DNA of 33,542 bases, taken from the NCBI GenBank assembly GCA_026388515.1, contig JAPLJO010000114.1:1-33542 (forward strand), given 5' to 3'. Shown in pieces: positions 17,956-27,386 of the stretch. A model generated the notes under the pieces. The model was not told the origin of the DNA. It searched no databases and saw only the letters and a program-made list of their open reading frames with translations. The stretch comes from Deltaproteobacteria bacterium. GTDB lineage: Bacteria; Desulfobacterota; Syntrophia; Syntrophales; UBA2210. How positions within the stretch are numbered: position 1 is the first letter of the stretch; each line of letters opens with the position of its first letter. The position numbers and the translations under genes are program-made.

Positions 17956-18755
17956 AACGGCTGGAAACGACATTCTTCAAACTTCGTGAACGGAACGAAA
18001 AAGCGCTTGTGGTGTATCTGACCGCCGGCGATCCGAACCTCACCACCACCCTTGACATACTGCGAGTGCTCTCCGAGAGCGGCGTGGATATCATCGAGGT
18101 CGGCGTTCCCTTTTCCGACCCCACGGCCGACGGGCCCGTCATCCAGGCCGCGTCACAGAGGTCTCTCCGGAACGGAACGACACTTTCCGCCGTCCTTGAT
18201 ATGATTACCTCATTCAGAAAAATCTCTGAAACCCCCGTGGTGCTCTTCGGATACTACAACCCCGTCTTCCGCTACGGCAACGCCCGCTTCGCAAGAAACG
18301 CCTCAAACGCGGGCGTGGACGGCGTTCTCATCGTTGACCTTCCGCCGGAAGAATCACAGGAACTAAGACAATATACCGACCGCGCGGGCATCGATTTCAT
18401 CTCGCTCATCGCCCCCACGACACCCACCGGGAGGATCCGGACGATTGCACGCGCCTCTTCCGGCTTCCTCTACTATATCTCCATCACGGGCATCACGGGA
18501 ACGGCAAAACCAGATTCTTCCTCGGTCAAGAAGGAGGTGAAACGGATACGGGAGGTCACCAACCTGCCCGTGGTCGTCGGCTTCGGCATATCCACCGCCG
18601 GACAGGCGGCGGATCTTTCACGGCATGCCGACGGCATCGTCATCGGAAGCGCCCTTGTCCGCCTCGTGGGCACGCATGGCACGAGCAGGAAGTTGATGCA
18701 GATCGTCGGCTCTTATGTTAAGGAAATCAAAAATTCCATGAGAATGAAGCGGTAG
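17952..18755 (+). CDS. trpA: Tryptophan synthase alpha chain
   Basis: A 267-aa TIM-barrel partner of TrpB that cleaves indole-3-glycerol phosphate and passes indole through the tunnel. Catalytic E49 and D60 are in [73 protein letters not shown] and GIVIGSALV are all conserved. It ends 24 bp before tyrA. Confidence 0.96.
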   Translation: MKRLETTFFKLRERNEKALVVYLTAGDPNLTTTLDILRVLSESGVDIIEVGVPFSDPTADGPVIQAASQRSLRNGTTLSAVLDMITSFRKISETPVVLFGYYNPVFRYGNARFARNASNAGVDGVLIVDLPPEESQELRQYTDRAGIDFISLIAPTTPTGRIRTIARASSGFLYYISITGITGTAKPDSSSVKKEVKRIREVTNLPVVVGFGISTAGQAADLSRHADGIVIGSALVRLVGTHGTSRKLMQIVGSYVKEIKNSMRMKR

Positions 18756-18779
18756 CGCCGGTACGAAAGATCCACGGGG

Positions 18780-19553
18780 ATGGGTGATATGAAACACGTG
18801 ACAATCGGCATCATAGGAGGCACGGGCGGCATCGGCAGGTGGTTCGCCCGCTTTTTCGAGGAACAGGGCTTCACCGTGCATGTCGCGGGGAGAAAATCGG
18901 GAATGGACATACCGGCAATGGCAAAAGCTTGTTCCGTCGTCATCGTGAGCGTCCCCATCGGCGCGACCATCGGGGTAATTAAAAAAATCGGCCCATACAT
19001 GAAGCGCAACTCTCTTCTCATGGACCTCACCTCCCTCAAGGAAGAACCGGTAAAGGCGATGCTTGCATCCTCCCGCTCAGAGGTCACCGGGCTCCATCCT
19101 CTCTTCGGCCCTTCCGTGCGCTCCCTGAAAAATCAGAATATCGTGCTCTGCCCCGCACGCGGCAAACATTGGCTCACCTGGCTCAGAGCAATTCTCGAAA
19201 AGAAAGGTGCGCACATCGTTGAAACAACGCCTGAGGACCATGACGAGATGATGGCCGTTGTCCAGGGACTTACCCACCTCAATACCATGACGATGGGTAT
19301 CATGGTCCGTGAATCCGGTATCGACCGGGCGGGACTGGAGAAGTTCTCAACGCCCACCTTCCGGAAGAAACTCAAACTCATCGACAGGGTATTTTCCCGC
19401 CCGGGGCTCTACGCGGAAATCATCACGGGGAATCCGGCACTGCGGCCGCTGGCGCGTCGCTATGCGCACATTGCCGCACAGCTGAAAAAAGTGACGCTGC
19501 AAAAGGACAGGGATTTACTCGTCGCGCTCATCACCGGACGCCGCCGCCCGTGA
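18780..19553 (+). CDS. tyrA: Prephenate dehydrogenase
   Basis: A 257-aa single-domain TyrA that oxidises and decarboxylates prephenate to 4-hydroxyphenylpyruvate. The dinucleotide fold begins IGIIGGTGGIGRWFARF (9-25). VVIVSVPIGAT, LLMDLTSLKE, TGLHPLFGPS (H106) and EDHDEMMAVVQGLTHLNTM (H154) are the expected catalytic blocks. There is no chorismate mutase domain, so prephenate must come from the mutase half of PheA. The start could be 18780 or the ATG three codons later; both share GGGGATGGGTG upstream. No clear terminator follows: a CCGTGAG/CTCACGG hairpin at 19548-19568 overlaps the stop but has no T run. Arogenate as substrate cannot be excluded. Confidence 0.88.
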   Translation: MGDMKHVTIGIIGGTGGIGRWFARFFEEQGFTVHVAGRKSGMDIPAMAKACSVVIVSVPIGATIGVIKKIGPYMKRNSLLMDLTSLKEEPVKAMLASSRSEVTGLHPLFGPSVRSLKNQNIVLCPARGKHWLTWLRAILEKKGAHIVETTPEDHDEMMAVVQGLTHLNTMTMGIMVRESGIDRAGLEKFSTPTFRKKLKLIDRVFSRPGLYAEIITGNPALRPLARRYAHIAAQLKKVTLQKDRDLLVALITGRRRP

Positions 19554-19660
19554 GCGGGAATCTCACGGAGCATCCGTACCTTATCCGGCATCGTGCACCC
19601 ATTTTCTTCTTGACGCCCAAAAGGCTTCCTGCTACGAAGTGACCCTTCAAAAAACATCGC

Positions 19661-19737
19661 GGGCCGTTAGCTCAGACCGGTAGAGCAGCGGACTTTTAAT
19701 CCGTTGGTCAGGGGTTCAATTCCCCTACGGCCCACCA
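19661..19737 (+). tRNA. tRNA-Lys (anticodon TTT)
   Basis: A full cloverleaf can be drawn: acceptor GGGCCGT with ACGGCCC, a D arm starting TTAGCTCAG, anticodon stem GCGGA/TCCGT around CTTTTAA (anticodon TTT), a T arm with GGGGTTCAATTCCCC, and an encoded CCA. Its 3' 44 bases are the attachment core of the island that follows; the gene was left intact by integration. Confidence 0.97.
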
Positions 19738-19743
19738 GTAATT
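19694..19743 (+). repeat. Left attachment repeat (tRNA-Lys 3' end)
   Basis: Fifty bases, from the anticodon loop of the intact tRNA-Lys through its CCA to GTAATT, are identical to 31226-31275. The attachment core coinciding with the tRNA 3' half is typical of tyrosine-integrase elements. Confidence 0.9.
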
Positions 19744-19745
19744 TC

Positions 19746-19787
19746 AAGGGGTTGCAATCGTATCATTGCGACCCTTTGCTGCTTTTT
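19746..19787 (+). terminator. Putative terminator after tRNA-Lys
   Basis: AAGGGGTTGCAA (19746-19757) pairs imperfectly with TTGCGACCCTTT (19766-19777), followed by GCTGC and six T. A more perfect version of this hairpin follows the right repeat, so the pair looks like diverged copies. Confidence 0.6.
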
Positions 19788-19791
19788 TAGG

Positions 19792-19813
19792 CAAAATGTA
19801 GCCAAAATGTAAC
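19792..19813 (+). repeat. Two tandem 11-bp repeats beside the left att site
   Basis: CAAAATGTAGC and CAAAATGTAAC are adjacent and differ at one base. They lie 49 bp inside the island from the left repeat, where arm-type integrase-binding sites are often found. No binding is demonstrated; this is an inference from position and repetition. Confidence 0.5.
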
Positions 19814-20496
19814 CATCGTAACCGAAATAATTCTATAGGTTATCCAAAGTGTCCTCCATAAGTTCTTGATATATATATCACCCAAAATAGACAAATATTA
19901 ATTTTCATCTCAATAAATACCATAAAATCCGATGTGCACCCTGTTGATGTAACTAAAACATTAGTCCAGGAATTTATTATTATTTTGACGTCTTAAATAA
20001 GGAGGTTAGAGTGAGTCGGAAGTAATTCATTAATTATTTCCATTAACGCGGATTGCCAGTTGAAAGATTGAATGTTGAGATAGGAAGATGGACACACTCT
20101 TTCGTGCACAAATCTTTTAAAACGACACTTGGATAAAGTTAAAGATTATCGATAGAAATGTTGTTAAACGACACCTTCTCCGCATACGTAAAACTGACTC
20201 ATCAATTACATAATCGTATCTCAAATAACATAAGAATACAGAATAGTAATTATCATACAAATGATACTTATCAAAAACACCAACATTCCTTAATGATTAT
20301 AGTGACTTATTTTCTCCCCAATTATTCCTATCAAGGAATGACTCTTGCAATAGTAAACTGATTAATCTCTTGTAATACATAGGAAGTTCTCATAATCTTT
20401 GTACCATTGAAAATTTATTGTAAGGGTTATCAGCATAAATAAGTGCCATGAGTTGTTGAGCCTCACAACATTACTATGATTTAATCAGAGGCACTA
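19814..20496. other. Gene-less AT-rich left end of the island
   Basis: About 680 bp with no convincing gene on either strand. It holds a 14-bp palindrome TGATATATATATCA (19867-19880) and, near 20000, an AAGGAGG ribosome site followed by a GTG that meets a stop after four codons, as in a decayed gene. The 67-aa ORF at 20158 is AT-driven and not supported. This is where an integrase gene would be expected, but none is visible. It must also hold the kdp promoter, which I cannot place. Confidence 0.55.
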
Positions 20497-22203
20497 ATGA
20501 TCATCACCGACTTGATACCAGTTTTGGTTTTGCCTTGTGTCCTCACAGTTCTGGCCATTTTCTTAGGCGAATACATGGCAAAGGTGTTTAATGGTGAACG
20601 CACTCTCCTTACGCCCCTTCTGAACTCGCCGGAGCAATTTCTTTATAAAATATTCGGTGTCAATAAAAATGATGAGATGTCATGGAAGACCTACTCATGG
20701 GCATTTATTGTATTCAATATTATTGGTATTGTGGCGCTTTTTCTTCTTCAAATATTGCAGGGGTTTCTTCCATTTAATCCCCAGAAGTTAGGGCCTGTTC
20801 ACTGGGATATTGCGCTGAATACTGCGATATCGTTTGTGACTAATACAAACTGGCAGGCGTACAGCGGTGAGCAGACCATGAGTTATTTGACCCAGATGAT
20901 GGGGCTTACCGTACAGAATTTTCTTTCCGCTGCTGTTGGAATTGCTCCTGCCATTGCACTCATCAGGGGATTTGCACGTAAAGAAACTTCTACCTTAGGC
21001 AATTTCTGGGTCGATCTCACACGCTCCATTATATATATTCTGTTGCCGCTGACGCTCATCTGGTCCCTTGTCTTTGTTTCACAGGGTGTCGTTCAAACGC
21101 TTCATCCTCAAATAGATGCCCTGACTCTTGAAGGACAGAAGCAAATTATATCAGTGGGGCCTGTTGCATCACAGGAAGCTATCAAACAACTTGGCACTAA
21201 TGGTGGCGGTTTTTTCAACGCCAACTCATCGCATCCTTTTGAAAATCCCACTCCTCTCACGGATTTTATGGCTGTGCTGGGACTTCTTTTAATTCCTGCC
21301 GCATTGCCGTTTACTTTCGGAGCTATGTTGAAAAATCGCAGACAGGGCTGGGCCATATACGCTTCCATGTTGATGCTCTTCATAATAGGTGTGGGTCTTA
21401 TAATCGGAACGGAGGTGCAGGGAAATCCACTCCTGGAAAAAATAGGCGTCATGGGCGGTGTAAACATGGAAGGGAAAGAAGTGCGATGCGGCATTATCAA
21501 TTCCGTATTATTTGCACAATCGACAACTGCAACTTCGTGCGGAGCCGTCAACAGTATGCATGACAGTCTCATGCCCCTCAGCGGACTGATACTGATTTTT
21601 AATATTGCGATAGGCGAGGTAATCTTCGGAGGCGTCGGCACCGGACTGATCAGCATGCTGGCCTACGCGGTACTTACCATGTTCATCGCAGGCCTGATGA
21701 TTGGAAGGACACCAGAATTCATCGGGAAAAAACTCGAATCGTTCGAGATGGTGATGTCCATCATCATTATTCTGTCCCCGGCGTTACTGCTTCTCGTGTT
21801 GTCAAGTATCGCAATCTCAACACAGGCCGGACTTAGCAGTCTCAATAATATGGGATCTCATGGACTTTCAGAGATACTGTATGCGTATGCGTCGACAGCC
21901 GGCAATAACGGTTCTGCCTTTGGTGGATTAAATGCCGGCACGCTGTTCTACACTCTTACCACCTCCCTCGCCATGCTGGTGGGAAGATTTTCCACAGTCA
22001 TTCCGGCGCTCGCCATTGCAGGATTCCTCGCGACGAAGAAAATAGTTCCCGCTGGCATTGCTACTTTTCCCACGACGGGCGTACTCTTTATCGTGATGCT
22101 GGTGAGTGTGGTTGTCATTGTCGGTGCATTAACTTTCTTTCCTGTATTAACACTAGGACCCTTTATCGAACACCTTCAGATCTTTGCGGGGAAGGCGTTC
22201 TGA
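20497..22203 (+). CDS. kdpA: Potassium-transporting ATPase subunit A
   Basis: A 568-aa inner-membrane channel subunit that binds and translocates K+ in the high-affinity KdpFABC pump. The four pore loops are visible: TNTNWQAYSGE (115-125), GTNGGGFFNANSSHPFENPTPL, TATSCGAVNSM and AGNNGSAFGGLN. About ten hydrophobic helices surround them. Length is normal. AGAGG precedes the ATG. No kdpF-like small ORF was seen upstream; that peptide is often unannotated or absent. kdpB follows after 9 bp. Confidence 0.96.
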   Translation: MIITDLIPVLVLPCVLTVLAIFLGEYMAKVFNGERTLLTPLLNSPEQFLYKIFGVNKNDEMSWKTYSWAFIVFNIIGIVALFLLQILQGFLPFNPQKLGPVHWDIALNTAISFVTNTNWQAYSGEQTMSYLTQMMGLTVQNFLSAAVGIAPAIALIRGFARKETSTLGNFWVDLTRSIIYILLPLTLIWSLVFVSQGVVQTLHPQIDALTLEGQKQIISVGPVASQEAIKQLGTNGGGFFNANSSHPFENPTPLTDFMAVLGLLLIPAALPFTFGAMLKNRRQGWAIYASMLMLFIIGVGLIIGTEVQGNPLLEKIGVMGGVNMEGKEVRCGIINSVLFAQSTTATSCGAVNSMHDSLMPLSGLILIFNIAIGEVIFGGVGTGLISMLAYAVLTMFIAGLMIGRTPEFIGKKLESFEMVMSIIIILSPALLLLVLSSIAISTQAGLSSLNNMGSHGLSEILYAYASTAGNNGSAFGGLNAGTLFYTLTTSLAMLVGRFSTVIPALAIAGFLATKKIVPAGIATFPTTGVLFIVMLVSVVVIVGALTFFPVLTLGPFIEHLQIFAGKAF

Positions 22204-22212
22204 GACAAGAGT

Positions 22213-24249
22213 ATGAAGGCACAAAAACCGGGAATATGGCAATCAGGACTCATTTTGGAGGCTATGAAGGATTCGGTGATCAAACTGAATCCCGTGTCCA
22301 TGATGAAAAATCCCGTTATGGGTATCGTAGAAATTGTAACGCTCATAACCTCTTTGATTGTGCTGGGGGATCTCTATTCAGGGAAGAGCTTTTCATATGA
22401 TGGCCAGATAACGTGCTGGCTGTGGTTTACGATCATATTTGCAAATTTTGCAGAGGCCCTCGCAGAGGGTCAGGGCAGAGCGCAGGCAGAGTCTCTGAAA
22501 AAGAACCGCAGTGAAGCGTTTGCGAAGAAGTTACATGCCGATGGTAGCAGTGAAAGAATCCCGGCGCTACAGCTGCGTAAAGGAGATATTGTTATTGTCG
22601 AGGACGGAGACCCTGTGCCGGGGGATGGTGATGTGGTGGAAGGTGCGGCGCTCATCGACGAATCGGCTATTACTGGTGAATCAGCACCTGTGATCAGAGA
22701 AGCGGGGGGTGACCGTTGCGGTGTGACCGGAGGGACCCGGGTTCTTTCGGGCACAATAAAAGTTAAAATTACGACCAATCCAGGAGAAACGTTTCTTGAC
22801 CAGATGATAGCCATGGTCGAGGGTGCGAAACGTCAGAAGACACCTAATGAAAAGGCATTGAACATTCTTCTCATTGGACTGACTGTGACGTTCATCGTTG
22901 TTGTCATTACATTAAAATATTTTGCAGGATACATGAATGTCATCGTGGGGATATCAACACTTATTGCATTGCTCGTGTGCCTCATGCCGACGACGATTGG
23001 GGGCCTCTTGCCAGCTATCGGTATTGCCGGGATGGATCGTTTATTACGGCATAACTTCATCGCCACGAGCGGACGTGCTGTGGAAGCGGCAGGCGATGTT
23101 GATGTGGTGCTTATGGATAAGACCGGTACTATCACTCTTGGTAACAGGGTAGCGACAGATTTTCTTCCCGCTGATGAGAGTGATAAAAAAACCCTTGTAA
23201 ATGCGGCATTACTTTCGTCTCTTGCCGATGAAACGCCCGAAGGCCGAAGTATAGTGATTCTCGCAAAAGAGCAACTTGGCGTGAGAGGACGTGACATACG
23301 TGCGCCTGAGGGCGCCATATTCTTCCCATTCAGCGCAGACAAGCGCATGAGCGGTATCAACTGGAATGGCCATAAGATCATGAAGGGTTCTTCGGCTGCT
23401 ATTCATGATTTCGTGATTTCAAATAACGGTCGGGTATCTGAAAAGATACAAAAGATAACTGCAGATGTCTCTCGTGAAGGATCAACGCCGCTCCTTGTCG
23501 CAGAAGATGATAAGGTCCTTGGTGTCATTCGATTGAAGGATGTTCTGAAAGAGGGCATCAAAGGAAGAATTTCTCAACTTGGTCAAATGGGAATAAAATC
23601 AGTTATGATTACTGGAGATAATCCATTGACGGCAGCTACCATAGCCGCTGAAGCTGGTATCGATGATTTTGTGGCCGAAGCAAAACCAGATATCAAGCTT
23701 GATCTCATCAGAAAGTACCAGTCAAAAGGACATCTTGTCGCAATGATAGGCGACGGCACTAATGACGCGCCCGCGCTGGCTCAGGCTGACGTCGCCGTTG
23801 CCATGAATGCGGGAACGCAGGCAGCACGAGAAGCGGCGAACATAGTCGATCTTGACTCCAATCCAACAAAACTCCTCGATATTGTCGAAATCGGAAAACA
23901 AATATTAATTACCCGCGGCTCGCTGACGACGTTCAGCGTAGCAAATGATGTGGCAAAATACTTTGCAATCATCCCGGCGATATTCGTGACCCAGTATCCG
24001 AACCTCAGCGTGCTCAACATCATGAATCTTTCGAGTGCCAATAGCGCGGTGTTGTCTGCGGTCATCTTCAATGCCATTATTATACCAATGTTGATTCCCC
24101 TGGCGCTCCGCGGTGTGCGATACAAGCCGGCAACTGCTTCGACGCTTCTTCGCCGAAATCTTTTGATTTATGGTCTTGGAGGGTTGGTAGTACCTTTTGC
24201 AGGGATTAAACTGATTGATCTCATCATATCATCACTAGGACTGGTGTAG
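22213..24249 (+). CDS. kdpB: Potassium-transporting ATPase subunit B (P-type ATPase)
   Basis: A 678-aa catalytic subunit of the Kdp pump. The phosphorylated Asp is D302 in [13 protein letters not shown]; the actuator has [12 protein letters not shown] (149-160), where in E. coli the Ser of TGES is an inhibitory phosphorylation site. The nucleotide domain has [11 protein letters not shown] and KGSSAAI; the hinge has [10 protein letters not shown] and [22 protein letters not shown]. The membrane part includes [11 protein letters not shown]. Length and all motifs are intact, so the pump itself looks functional. Confidence 0.97.
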   Translation: MKAQKPGIWQSGLILEAMKDSVIKLNPVSMMKNPVMGIVEIVTLITSLIVLGDLYSGKSFSYDGQITCWLWFTIIFANFAEALAEGQGRAQAESLKKNRSEAFAKKLHADGSSERIPALQLRKGDIVIVEDGDPVPGDGDVVEGAALIDESAITGESAPVIREAGGDRCGVTGGTRVLSGTIKVKITTNPGETFLDQMIAMVEGAKRQKTPNEKALNILLIGLTVTFIVVVITLKYFAGYMNVIVGISTLIALLVCLMPTTIGGLLPAIGIAGMDRLLRHNFIATSGRAVEAAGDVDVVLMDKTGTITLGNRVATDFLPADESDKKTLVNAALLSSLADETPEGRSIVILAKEQLGVRGRDIRAPEGAIFFPFSADKRMSGINWNGHKIMKGSSAAIHDFVISNNGRVSEKIQKITADVSREGSTPLLVAEDDKVLGVIRLKDVLKEGIKGRISQLGQMGIKSVMITGDNPLTAATIAAEAGIDDFVAEAKPDIKLDLIRKYQSKGHLVAMIGDGTNDAPALAQADVAVAMNAGTQAAREAANIVDLDSNPTKLLDIVEIGKQILITRGSLTTFSVANDVAKYFAIIPAIFVTQYPNLSVLNIMNLSSANSAVLSAVIFNAIIIPMLIPLALRGVRYKPATASTLLRRNLLIYGLGGLVVPFAGIKLIDLIISSLGLV

Positions 24250-24261
24250 GGGCAGTATTCA

Positions 24262-24849
24262 ATGTTACAGGTGAAGCGTGCCGTCATCGTTTTTGTCTCA
24301 TTTTCTCTCCTGTGCGGTCTCGTCTACCCACTTGGTATTACCGCAATTGCCCAGATACTCTTCCCTTATCAATCAAGAGGAAGTTTACTAATCAGTGGTA
24401 ATCAATGCATCGGTTCAGAACTTATCGGTCAAATGTTCACAAGCCCGAAGTACTTTCATGGAAGACCATCGGCAACAGATCCTGCCTATAATGCCGGTGG
24501 CTCAGCCGGGAGCAATCTCGGACCTTCCAGCGCACAGCTCCTTGAGCAAGTTAAAGAGAGAATAGCAGAGATGCGTCGTGAAAACGGATTGTCTCCCGCA
24601 ACACCAGTTCCTGCCGATATGGTTCTTGCATCGGCAAGCGGACTTGATCCCCATATCAGTATGCGGTCCGCCATGCTTCAGGTTCGCCGCGTCGCCGGTG
24701 AGAGAGGGCTGCCGGAAGCGGAGGTTGAGTTGCTTCTGAGGCACTATGTTGAAACGCCCCTTCTGCGGATGTGGGGACAGGAAAGGGTCAACGTTTTGAG
24801 ACTTAACATGGCTTTGGATACGCGGGGGAATAACCATACTATAAATTAG
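24262..24849 (+). CDS. kdpC: Potassium-transporting ATPase subunit C
   Basis: A 195-aa subunit with a single N-terminal membrane helix (about residues 7-32) and a periplasmic domain. YFHGRPSATDPAYNAGGSAGSNLGPSS and ASASGLDPHIS are the conserved family blocks. It stabilises the KdpA-KdpB complex. It follows kdpB by 12 bp and precedes the kdpD-like gene by 43 bp. Confidence 0.95.
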   Translation: MLQVKRAVIVFVSFSLLCGLVYPLGITAIAQILFPYQSRGSLLISGNQCIGSELIGQMFTSPKYFHGRPSATDPAYNAGGSAGSNLGPSSAQLLEQVKERIAEMRRENGLSPATPVPADMVLASASGLDPHISMRSAMLQVRRVAGERGLPEAEVELLLRHYVETPLLRMWGQERVNVLRLNMALDTRGNNHTIN

Positions 24850-24892
24850 GAAACGCGTTACTATCACCGGATCCTTTATTTGAAGAAGTGAA

Positions 24893-26914
24893 ATGGAATT
24901 AAAAAGACCTAGCCCTGACGCGCTCTTGAAGGAAGTGGAGCGTGAGGAGAACAATAAGGGGAGATTGAAAATATTTATCGGATACTCCCCCGGTGTCGGA
25001 AAGACCTACACCATGCTCAATGAAGCGCATGTCTTGAAGAGTCGTGGTGTGGATGTGGTGGTCGGCTTTGTAGAGACTCATAACCGCGTCGAAACGGAAA
25101 CACTGCTTACCGGGCTTGAAGTTATACCCCGACAGCAATTTGAATACAGGGGAATCACACTCGGAGAACTTGATCTTGATGCCATTCTTGCCAGGCATCC
25201 CTCAGTAGTGCTTGTTGATGAACTTGCCCACACAAACGCGCACGAAAGCAAGCATCCAAAACGATATCATGACATCGAAGAGCTGCTTAAAAGCGGCATT
25301 GATGTATACACCACGGTCAATATCCAGCACTTTGAAAGCATGAATGATGTGGTGGCAAAAATTACGGGAGTGCGCATGCAGGAAACCATTCCCGACTCGT
25401 TTCTCGATCATGCGGACGAAGTACAGGTTATCGACATTCCCTGGGAAGAGCTGTTGCAGCGATTGAAAGAGGGGAAGGTATATGTTCCCGAACAGGCGCG
25501 GCATGCCATGGATAATTTCTTTCAGCGCGGTAATTTATTTGCCCTTCGGGAACTTATGCTTAACCTTGTTGCACGCAAGGTGGACAGCGAACTTCTCAAT
25601 TACATGAGAGCACGAGCGATTCCCGGTTCATGGCCCGCGTCAGAAAGATTAGTGGTGTGTATCGCTGCGAGCCCGTATGCAAAACAGCTCATTCGAAAAG
25701 CATACACAATTGCCAAGGATACACACGCAGAATGGTATGCCGTATATGTGTCAGCGACATCACTCTTGGATCAGTCGGGGGCTGAGCAGACCTATTTAAC
25801 GGAGGCACTGAATCTGGCGGAAGAACTGGGTGCAAAAGTTATCACGCTGACGGGAACGGATATCGCCGATGAAATTCTGCGTTTTGCCCGCGAACACAAT
25901 ATTACCCATATTGTAATCGGTAAACCGCTCAGGTCGATATTTGTCGGCTTCTTTAGGGGTTCTCCTGCATCTCGTCTTCTCCATACTCAAGGCGAGTTCG
26001 AACTTCACCTCATTTCACCAACGATTGAAAAAAGAGCGGCGGAATTGAAGGTCCCCCCAAAGCAATTCACTTTTTCACTAAAAGAGTACATCCTTTCACT
26101 CGCTATCGTTGCCGCGATCACACTGGTTAATTTTTTCATCCTCCAAAGGATGCTCAATCCTACATCGCTTTTATTCATTTATCTTATTGCAACAATTGCA
26201 TGCGCACTGTTTTATGGTACAGGACCTTCTCTCTTTGCCTCCATTATAAGTATGTTGGTTTTTGATTATTTTTTCACTGTGCCTAAATTCAGTTTTTCAA
26301 TGTATATTGTTCATGATGTGATTAACGCCTCTGCATTCTTTTTTGCATCAATTGTTATTGGTCAGCTTGTAAAAACAATTCGAAGACAGCATCTGGCACT
26401 GCAGTTACGGCTCGAACGTGTTTCACTCGCTGAGGATATGAGCAGGGAATTAATGACACTTCCGCCGGCTGAGCAATTGGTAGAAGAACTGGCCAGTTGT
26501 TCAAGCGAGACGACCAACATCTTAACGCTCCTGCGCACAACGATACTCAATGACATTAGCCAGTTAATGATCAAGTATGTGGCAAGGATCATTAACGCCC
26601 CCTCGGTTGTACTTTTTCGAGCAAAAGATGGCGGACTCCAAGTATGGGCGCGAAGCAATCCAGAATTGGAGATCAGTCAGAATGAAAAGGCCGCGGCCGA
26701 ATGGACATATTCACACGGGGAGATTGCGGGTTCCGGCACGGGAACCCTTTCAGGTATCGCATATTTATTTATGCCAATCAAATCCCAAGATACAACAATT
26801 GGTGTTATGGGCATTCAGTATGATTACAAGAATCTCTTCCCTGAACAACGCCAACTGCTGGGAACAATATCCAATCTCACGTCTCTCGCGGCTTCAAAGT
26901 GGATTAAAATATGA
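24893..26914 (+). CDS. kdpD: KdpD-type sensor lacking the histidine kinase domain
   Basis: A 673-aa protein with the sensory part of KdpD. The N-terminal KdpD domain has a Walker A GYSPGVGKTYT (30-40), VLVDELAHTN, and YTTVNIQHFES. A universal-stress-like domain spans about 250-375 (VVCIAASPYAKQLIRKA, HIVIGKPLRS), a four-helix membrane block about 395-500, and a GAF-like domain to the end. Full KdpD (about 890 aa) continues into a HisKA-HATPase kinase; here the frame stops at LAASKWIKI, just where the linker to the kinase should begin. A neighbouring frame continues about a dozen codons (YDRRMKQIEMLLN) before stopping. No kinase or kdpE follows. Shortened KdpD proteins are known in some bacteria, so this may be a functional short form or a truncation. 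Confidence 0.88.
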   Translation: MELKRPSPDALLKEVEREENNKGRLKIFIGYSPGVGKTYTMLNEAHVLKSRGVDVVVGFVETHNRVETETLLTGLEVIPRQQFEYRGITLGELDLDAILARHPSVVLVDELAHTNAHESKHPKRYHDIEELLKSGIDVYTTVNIQHFESMNDVVAKITGVRMQETIPDSFLDHADEVQVIDIPWEELLQRLKEGKVYVPEQARHAMDNFFQRGNLFALRELMLNLVARKVDSELLNYMRARAIPGSWPASERLVVCIAASPYAKQLIRKAYTIAKDTHAEWYAVYVSATSLLDQSGAEQTYLTEALNLAEELGAKVITLTGTDIADEILRFAREHNITHIVIGKPLRSIFVGFFRGSPASRLLHTQGEFELHLISPTIEKRAAELKVPPKQFTFSLKEYILSLAIVAAITLVNFFILQRMLNPTSLLFIYLIATIACALFYGTGPSLFASIISMLVFDYFFTVPKFSFSMYIVHDVINASAFFFASIVIGQLVKTIRRQHLALQLRLERVSLAEDMSRELMTLPPAEQLVEELASCSSETTNILTLLRTTILNDISQLMIKYVARIINAPSVVLFRAKDGGLQVWARSNPELEISQNEKAAAEWTYSHGEIAGSGTGTLSGIAYLFMPIKSQDTTIGVMGIQYDYKNLFPEQRQLLGTISNLTSLAASKWIKI

Positions 26915-27331
26915 CAGACGGATGAAACAAATCGAAATGCTGCTTAATTGAGCACACTTGATATTTATAGAAATCGATGAACACCATCATTTCCACTTGA
27001 AAGCGCGCATTTGGTGAAAATTGCCAGATGCACAATTATCAGGAAGCTATGCTTCCCACGTCACCGTCTTTCCGTGTAAGTGTTGATCAGGGCAATCTGG
27101 AAGCTGCCTGCCCGATCACATAATCCTGCTTGTCGATTTAAGGTAGATCCTGACGTTTGACTGTCTACTCACCTGAATAAAAAAGACAATGTTGTTGCCT
27201 TCTCATCAAAAGCAAATAACTCTTCTCGCTTTGAACAATTCTGTACCATCATCATTCTGAATATACAATTCTGTATGATTTTCAGTAAACCCCCCTTTTA
27301 TAAGTTATTATAAATAAACCCTAATTCATCA
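26915..27331. other. Intergenic stretch between kdpD and amtB
   Basis: About 420 bp in which I see no kinase, kdpE or other recognisable coding remnant. A 31-codon ORF at 27028-27123 has no recognisable relatives. The stretch is AT-rich towards its end and holds the sigma-54 promoter of amtB just beyond. Composition differs on either side, so this may be a junction between two acquired segments. Confidence 0.5.
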
Positions 27332-27347
27332 TGGCAAGGTACTTGCT
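27332..27347 (+). promoter_or_regulatory. Sigma-54 promoter of amtB
   Basis: TGGCAAGGTACTTGCT matches the -24/-12 consensus TGGCAC-N5-TTGCW with one mismatch, and the invariant GG and GC are 10 bp apart. It lies 40 bp before the amtB start. Nitrogen-controlled ammonium transporters commonly use this promoter type with an NtrC activator; no clear NtrC site was found. Confidence 0.8.
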
Positions 27348-27386
27348 AAAAAACATGCAATTTACTTGAGAGGATGGAATATCATT

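Noticed and set aside
19548-19568. CCGTGAG/CTCACGG hairpin at the tyrA stop as operon terminator
   Set aside because: No T run follows, so it does not meet the criteria of an intrinsic terminator.
19867-19880. TGATATATATATCA palindrome as an operator
   Set aside because: Low-complexity AT repeat in a gene-less stretch; nothing links it to a regulator.
20158-20361. 67-aa plus-strand ORF in the left end of the island
   Set aside because: AT-driven composition, no ribosome site, no recognisable domain; it lies in a stretch that looks decayed.
27028-27123. 31-codon ORF between kdpD and amtB
   Set aside because: No family recognised and no clear ribosome site; too short to support as a gene.
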